A stretch of DNA of 64,000 nucleotides, from contig MEHQ01001676.1 in the NCBI GenBank assembly GCA_008828725.1, positions 91,433-155,432 on the forward strand. The letters are read 5' to 3'. The notes below the pieces were generated by a model. It was not told the DNA's origin, did no database searches, and saw only the letters and a program-made list of their open reading frames with translations. This document shows positions 56,201-63,092 of this stretch, in pieces; within the stretch, counting starts at the first letter, position 1, and each line of letters starts with the position of its first letter. The position numbers and the translations under genes were made by a program. This DNA is from Saccharina japonica. Its lineage: Eukaryota; Sar; Phaeophyceae; Laminariales; Laminariaceae.

Positions 56201-59200
56201 GCTTCTTGCCACCGGAGCGGGCGACCGTGTCACCGGTGATGACGCCGGCGCCACCGGGGGTAATGCCGCCGCCATCCCTGCCGGGGACCGAAATCCCCCC
56301 GGGTCAATGAGGCCCTCCCGGACAACGTAGGCTTGCCGCCGGCGATGATGCCGGTGCTGACACCAGCGCCACCGAAGGTGCCGCCGCCGCCGCCGCCGGG
56401 GATGATGTCGCCGTCATCCCCACCGGGGACCGAGAACCCCCAAGTCGAGGACGACGAGCCCCCCCCCTGGAAAACGAGCTCCTTCAACCGGGAAGGACGC
56501 GCACGAGGACGAGGGCGTGCAACCAGGCGACCACTGCGGCGCGGTCAGCTGACCACGCTCTCTTCAACCAGCTCCCGCCCAACCTGCTCGCCCCTGCCCT
56601 GGCTACGTGTGATGCGAGCCAGCTTTCGGAGCCCGCCATGTACCAGGAGGCGATGCACTCACAATACCATGCCAACTGGTCCCATGCAATAATGGAGAGG
56701 GAGATTGCTGGACTCGGGGACGCTGGGACTTTCGGGGACGCCTAGCAGCGAAAGGGCGGGAACGTGGTATCGGCCAAGTGGGTGTATACGTGGAAGGCAG
56801 ATGAGAACGGAAAGGTAGTGAAGGCAACAGTGCGACTACCAGTAGTAGCAAGAGGTTTTAGCCTAGCCAGCGCCCGGGAGTTGATTTGAATGAAACTTTC
56901 GCCCCCACTCCGGCCGCGTCTTGTGTCCGTTTGATGGCTACGATAACCTGTGAATTACGGTTGGATATATTTGTCATTACGATGTACAACAGGCGTTTGT
57001 CCAGGCCGATTTGCAGGAATTTGTCTTGATGCGAATGCCAACAGGGGTCGAATACCAACAGGGGTGAGGGGCTCGGACCGGGAGAGTAGTACGCTTGAAT
57101 CGCAGCCTATACGGCTTGAAACAGGCGTCACCAACTTGGCACAGACACCTGGTCATCCGTCTCAAAAGAGTCTTGAATTTGAACAGTGCCTCGCCGATCA
57201 TTGCGTTTTTTTATTACTCGAGGCGGAGTACATCATTGCTGTGGTGCACGTTGACGACAGCTTTGCGGTAGACCGTAAGGAGAGGTGTGCTCAATTTTGC
57301 GAGGGCTTGAACCGCCTGGTCCCCATCAATAACCTCGGCGAGTTAGGATAATATGCCGGTTGCCACTATTCCCGAGGCAAGGTCGCGGGTTTATTGACGA
57401 TTTCGCAGAAGGCTTTCGCGGAAAAGATGGTCAAACAATTTGGCGTGACCGCTGGTAAGAACACCCCACTTTCGCCTGATGTTTTTCTTGAGGGATTTTG
57501 ACGAAGAGGAGCCCACCGGTGATTGGCCTTACCGTGAACGGGTAGGTAGTTTTAGACGCATACTACGATAGAGGTGAACCGTGTTTTTTTTTCTGAGCTC
57601 CTCGCTTGAGGAGCTCCAAACTAATAGTAAGCCACCTGCCTTTGGAGGAAACAAAACGTGATACTCGATGGATACTCCGATGAATGAAGTATATAATAAA
57701 AACATAATACAACACAAGAATGAAAGTCCGACAATTTCAGGTTCAGGAGCACGATTATTCTGAAATCCATTTTAGCCAAAATAAGGTATACCTATACCTC
57801 TATCGTACGAGTACGCGCCTTTACTCTTGACTTTCTAACCAGGCGAGACCCGACATCTCTAATGCCGTGAGGGACGCATGCTACGATAGAGGTGCACCAT
57901 GTTGTTTCTGAGCTCCTCACCTAAGGAGCGTCATACCTACCTCACCGAAAAAGTGATTTTGGAGGAAACTAAAAGTGCTTCCGGATGAGAAATCTCATGA
58001 CCGAAGTAAGGTCTGAAACATATTTCGTCGCAAGAATGAAAAAATCCGACGAATTCGGGTTAAGGAGCCCGATCGTTCTGAAACCGATTCCGCCAAAAAG
58101 TGCTACCTCTACCGTAGCACTCGTCGAGGGCGGTTGCGAGGTATATGCATGCACCCAAATTCAAGCACTGGCGGGCCGCGAGAGAGATTTTGGGGCATCT
58201 GAAGCTGACCCGTAGCTACGTACGGCATTGCTATCCAGAGGGGCAGTGGCTTAGGGTTGATGGTCTACGCAGACGCAGCCTATGCCCCCAAGGCCACTAG
58301 GAGGCGGTCCGTCTCAGGTGGAGCCGTAATGTGCGGGGGTGCGGCCATCCGGTGGATTTCCAGGACGCAGAAGAGCGCCACACTCTCCACGAGCCCAGCA
58401 GAATACGTTGCGATGGCAGAGGGCTTTAAGGAGGCGCTCTTCCTACGGCCCGTATCGCGGTTTATTTTGCCTGATTTTGGAAACCCGTGTTTCCAGGTTG
58501 TTCAGGACAACAAAGAACGCGATCCAGATACGTGACCAACTCGAACTCGAAACGCATAGTAGATGTCCGGCACCACTTTCTACGAGAACAGGCGAGACGA
58601 CGACACGAGGGGTGGGAAGCGATGCGAATCGGAGCAAGCAAAGCATCGCTGCTCTGTTTACACTCCTCCCGGGGAAACCGCCTGATGAGGGAAATGCCGA
58701 GGAGGAAACGAGAACTCCCACTGCTGTGATGGAGGGATGTTCGGAGCGGAGGACGACCAAGGGGAAGAGGAGAGCAAGGGGGGAGAATGGCAACGGGGGC
58801 GGGCTCCGTGCGGCGGCTGGCCGGGGTTCGGTGCGGAGGCTGCTCTGGAGGACCAGGCCAAAGCCAGCTCGGGCGCGACACAAAGCGATCGAGCGTTCGC
58901 GCTGAAGACACTATGAACGGTTATTATAGGGTGCTTATGGACACTACTACTGTAGTCCGTGGTGAGAGGGGTGCCCCGGAGACCAATGCAGCATAGTGAC
59001 ACGTATCGAATACCAAAATATATATGGTTTGTTGGCTATATACTGCGGCAGTCACAGTGACTAAGTAGGTCAGTGGACTATGCTCTATAGCCAACACTTC
59101 CCCACTCGTCGGCGATAAATCGGGGGGGGCTTGAAGGAGCACTCCTGGAAGAGCACTCTTGGAGGGGCAGTCTGCTTTGCCCGCGTGAGCTTCTCCATCC

Positions 59201-62200
59201 TTTCACCGACCTCCTCTCTCTCTCTCTCTCTCTCCATCGTTTCCCCTGGCTGCAGTGTTTCATGCCCTTACGCTAGTACAACCACCTCAGCCTCAAGCTC
59301 CTGCTGCTGCTGCTGCTGCTGCTGCTCCTGCTGCTCCTGCTGCTCCTGCTGCTGTGACTGCTGCGGTTGCTGGTCCTTCTCTTGCTCCTGCTGCTGTGAC
59401 TGCTGCTGCTGTGACTGCTGCGGATGCTGGTACTGCGGCTGCTGGTACTGCTGCTGAATCTGCTGTTGCTGCTGAAACTGGAGTTCGGCATTGACTTCCG
59501 GGGACGAAACTTTAGACATCACATACGAGTGTTAATCGTACACAAACTTCCCGTTTCCACCTTCCGTAAGTAAAATCGGCTTGGCGCTAAATGGTGCCTG
59601 CTGGCGATGGTGTTGTTGCCGTTGGGAGTTTGTCCTGTTGTTGGTGTAGAAGCTCCTGCCGCTGAAACCATTCCTCTTGCCTGCTGCCATCTAACCTCCT
59701 GCTGCTGCTGCTGCTGCACCCACTCCTCCTCCTTCTCCTCCTCCTGCCGCCTATCCTCCCGTTGTTGCTGAAGCCTCTCACTCCTCGTCCTTTCCTCTCC
59801 CGGATTTCCATCCGTATCCTCATCTACCATATATCTCGTTTAAGGCTGGCGATATCCTCCTCGCCGCCTGTTGCCCTATTACCCTCTGGCTGGGAATTGT
59901 TGCTCTCGTGGCCTCTTGCATCGCCCACTGGCGACGACTAGTTGCCCTCGTGGCCTCGTGCTGTGCGCTCTGGCAAAGATTTGTATTGCACTCCTGCGTT
60001 ACGAGCATCGCCGCGTCCTTTATCAGCTGCCGCGGCGATGCTCGTAACGCTGGAGTGCGTTACAAGTCTGTGCCAGAGGGCATAGCACGAGGGCACGAAG
60101 GTAACAAGTCGTCGCCAGTGGGCGATGCAAGAGGCGACGAGGCCAACACGTCGACGTCAGAGGGCGACGCAAGAGGCCACGAGGGCACCAAGTCTCAACC
60201 AGAGGGTACTTAAAGGTTGGGTTGGCGTCGGTTGGCGACGCCGCTGTAACGCACGCCTCTCACTGCGTGAGCTAGACAACCCAGGTGCCGTTTTTATCTG
60301 TTTTGTTTTTTGGCGGTCACCAAGGCTGGCGGCCGAGTTAGATTATTTGTGCGGGGTGGAGAACCTTTGCCCCGCACAAGGGGAATGTTCGCATCACGTA
60401 GTGTGTATATGGTAAGGCACCCGCGAGGCAGTTACATGGCGCTCTCTTTGCTGTCTCAGGAAGTGGTCACACCAGAGATTAAACTGAACTCCTTGAAGCT
60501 GTCATCCATATGAAAGTCTGCCTCGCAAGCAATTATTAGTAGGATTGCAGCTCACCCTTCATGCGACTCGCCCAACACCTCATCATGGCGCTTCGCGCTT
60601 GACGCTAGCAATGTCTGCCTGCTCGGTAAAAACCCGACATGCTCCGTCCCGGCATTGTAGGGATGCGAGGGTCTATGGTCATACGACTACGGCCATGCAT
60701 GAAAATGAAGTACACCCCCCCCCCCCATGCGACTCGCCCAACACCTCACGGCGCTTCGCGCTTGGTGCTAGCAATGTCTGCCTGGTCGGCGAAAACCCGA
60801 CATGCTCCGTCCCGGCATTGTAGGGATGCGAGGGTCTATGGTCATACGACTACGGCCATGCATGAAAATGAAGTACCCCCCCCCCCTCTCCAGGTATCTA
60901 TATCCCCCCTCTCATACACCCGCACCCCCTCTCTTCCTCACTCGTTCACCCCGCCCCCCCCGCTCATGAGGGTACGAAGGGTGCTCCGTCTCGAAAGGGG
61001 TGCGTGGTGTGCGTGGTCATTGGTAGAATGACTTCGCCAAGCAACATATGAGCACGCCCCCCTCCCCTCCCTCTCTATTCTCTCTCTTACCTGACGATGC
61101 CCGTTACATCAGCGTCCTGCAGATCGCACAGAAACTGGTCCAGGGCGTGGTTGGTAAGGCAGACGCACATGATAGGCCCTTTCCAGTGCCTCAGAAGCTC
61201 CCTGTTGGCGAGGAGGAGCCGAACCGCCTTCACCCCCACGTAGGTCTGCGGTGAGCACAAGAGGTTTATACCATAAATGCCAGTGTCACGAATAAATAGG
61301 CATTCATATTATTACTATTAGTACTACCATACAACTCCTCAAGTGAGGAGCCTCCGAAGAAACGAGTTGTGCACCTCTACCTTAAGGTAGCGTGCGTCAT
61401 AAAACACAACCGATGTTCTAACGAAAAGACATGTGCCTCATAAGGCGTGCGCCTTATAAAGCATGCGCCTTTCAAGGCGCGCGCCTTACTGGGCAGAGCT
61501 TCCTGGTTAAAGGGCCCCGGCAGTCAAATTTTTTTTGCCCCAGCCGAATATTGCCACCCCAATCGGTAAAGCATACCAGGTACGTCTATTATTACTACTG
61601 TAGTGTAGTTCTCGTATTGGGTGGTTCCCGAACGTCTGGCTCATTTTTTATGTGAGCATATGGGAGTCGTTCTAGATGGGGGCACGCGTCCACACCTGGC
61701 CGCAATGCGTGCTACGATAGAGATAGCACTTTTTGGCCGAAATAATTTATGCTCCTGAACCCAAACTGGGAGGACTGTCGTTGTTTTGTTGCAATCTTAG
61801 TTCCGTGTGTGCTTCGGCCATTAGATCTCTCATCGGATAGCACTTTTTATTTCCTCCAAAATCAGTTTGGGGTAGGGTGTAGAGCTCTTCAAGTAAGAAG
61901 CTCCAGAAAAAACATGGCACACCTCTATCGTAGCATGCGTCTCACGCGCTCATGTACCTTTAACTCACCCATTCCAGTGAGCAACCGTGGTTGTGGCCTC
62001 ACCGCACTGTATAGGCATACCCTGAACGTACCGCCTCTACTGTAGCGCGAATCTACCGCACTGTATAGGTATGGACCAAACGTGCCCCCTCCCTCCCTCC
62101 CTCCCGAGCGTACCTTACCCGTCCCAGGCGGGCCTTGGATGAGGGCCACCTCCTGCGACAGAGCCGCGTGCAGAGCCTCTAGCTGGGCCTGGACCGACCA

Positions 62201-63032
62201 CGCGTGTGAAGCAATACATACAGCACGCACGGACGATGATCGGCCAAAGAGGTGTACGTAGCGATTAAGGCGGAGATTATGTCGTTTTGATATGATGCTG
62301 AATGCTGAGCGTTGAGATGAAGAAGAAAAAAAAAAACACACACACAATCACGTTCGAAGGTAGTTCGCGAACACGTTTACCGAGGCGCTGATTGGTAGCA
62401 AAAAATATAGTTTGTAAGGGAACGGTTATATCAAGTATATATATATATAAAATATTGTGTTTACGGAGTTTTTTGTCGGGTTGGGCTTCTTGTATACAAT
62501 ACGTAGTCTGTTTTCCCTCTACGATAGCAATCCCGACCCACGAAAAAACAATTGGGGGGCCGTAGTAAATAGGACCTACGGCGAAGACAAAAATCCATAT
62601 ATTTACCTATGTTTACGAACAACATTTGGTTCTATTTACTATGCCCCTCCGTAGTACGTATTCATAGTTAAAAAGTGACCAAAATTGATGTTTTCAACCA
62701 AAAGCATTATTGGGTCCGGCAACTCTGTGGGTTGGTTTAACAACCGGAGTAACGTCTGATTGGCCAGCGCGTTCCGATTCACCTGCTCAGCCATTCAGCT
62801 CCCCACCTTTGTCCGTTTCGAGTTATTTGTAGAACCCAACCACAAAAGTTGGATTATCGCAAACCACCCCATCACGTACGAGTACGCCTTACGGTCCACC
62901 AACATGTTGTTCGAACGAAGCGGTATGTACACAAGAACAACGTGTGAAGTGGGACGCGCGTGGTCCCCCATCTCTATTGTATCCCCCTGGAGTTTCAAAC
63001 AAATAGCGTGTAGGGGTCGCGCAAGGTCCGTT

Positions 63033-63092
<60 letters not shown>

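Larger units (their letters stand above)
55150..58560 (+). mobile_element. Ty1/copia retrotransposon fossil, broken
   Basis: Pieces of a copia pol occur in the family order: gag-pre-integrase-like (about 55240-55330), integrase core (55480-55860), a proline-rich linker (56200-56480), reverse transcriptase (56750-57500) and RNase H (58240-58540). It is heavily decayed, with on the order of ten or more breaks, and two M1 MITEs are inserted (57555, 57873). No clear long terminal repeats were found. It is old: it predates the MITE insertions and sits in intron 3 of the host gene on the opposite strand. Confidence 0.88.

Noticed and set aside
58915-59100. Long terminal repeat of the copia fossil
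   Set aside because: The TGTTGG...CCAACA pair spans only 67 bp, matches a micro-element at 30931, and has no counterpart at the other side of the fossil.
59268-59830. Gln-rich open frames on the minus strand
   Set aside because: They come from (CAG)n-type repeats. There are no conserved motifs and no phase-compatible splice sites linking them to the helicase exons.
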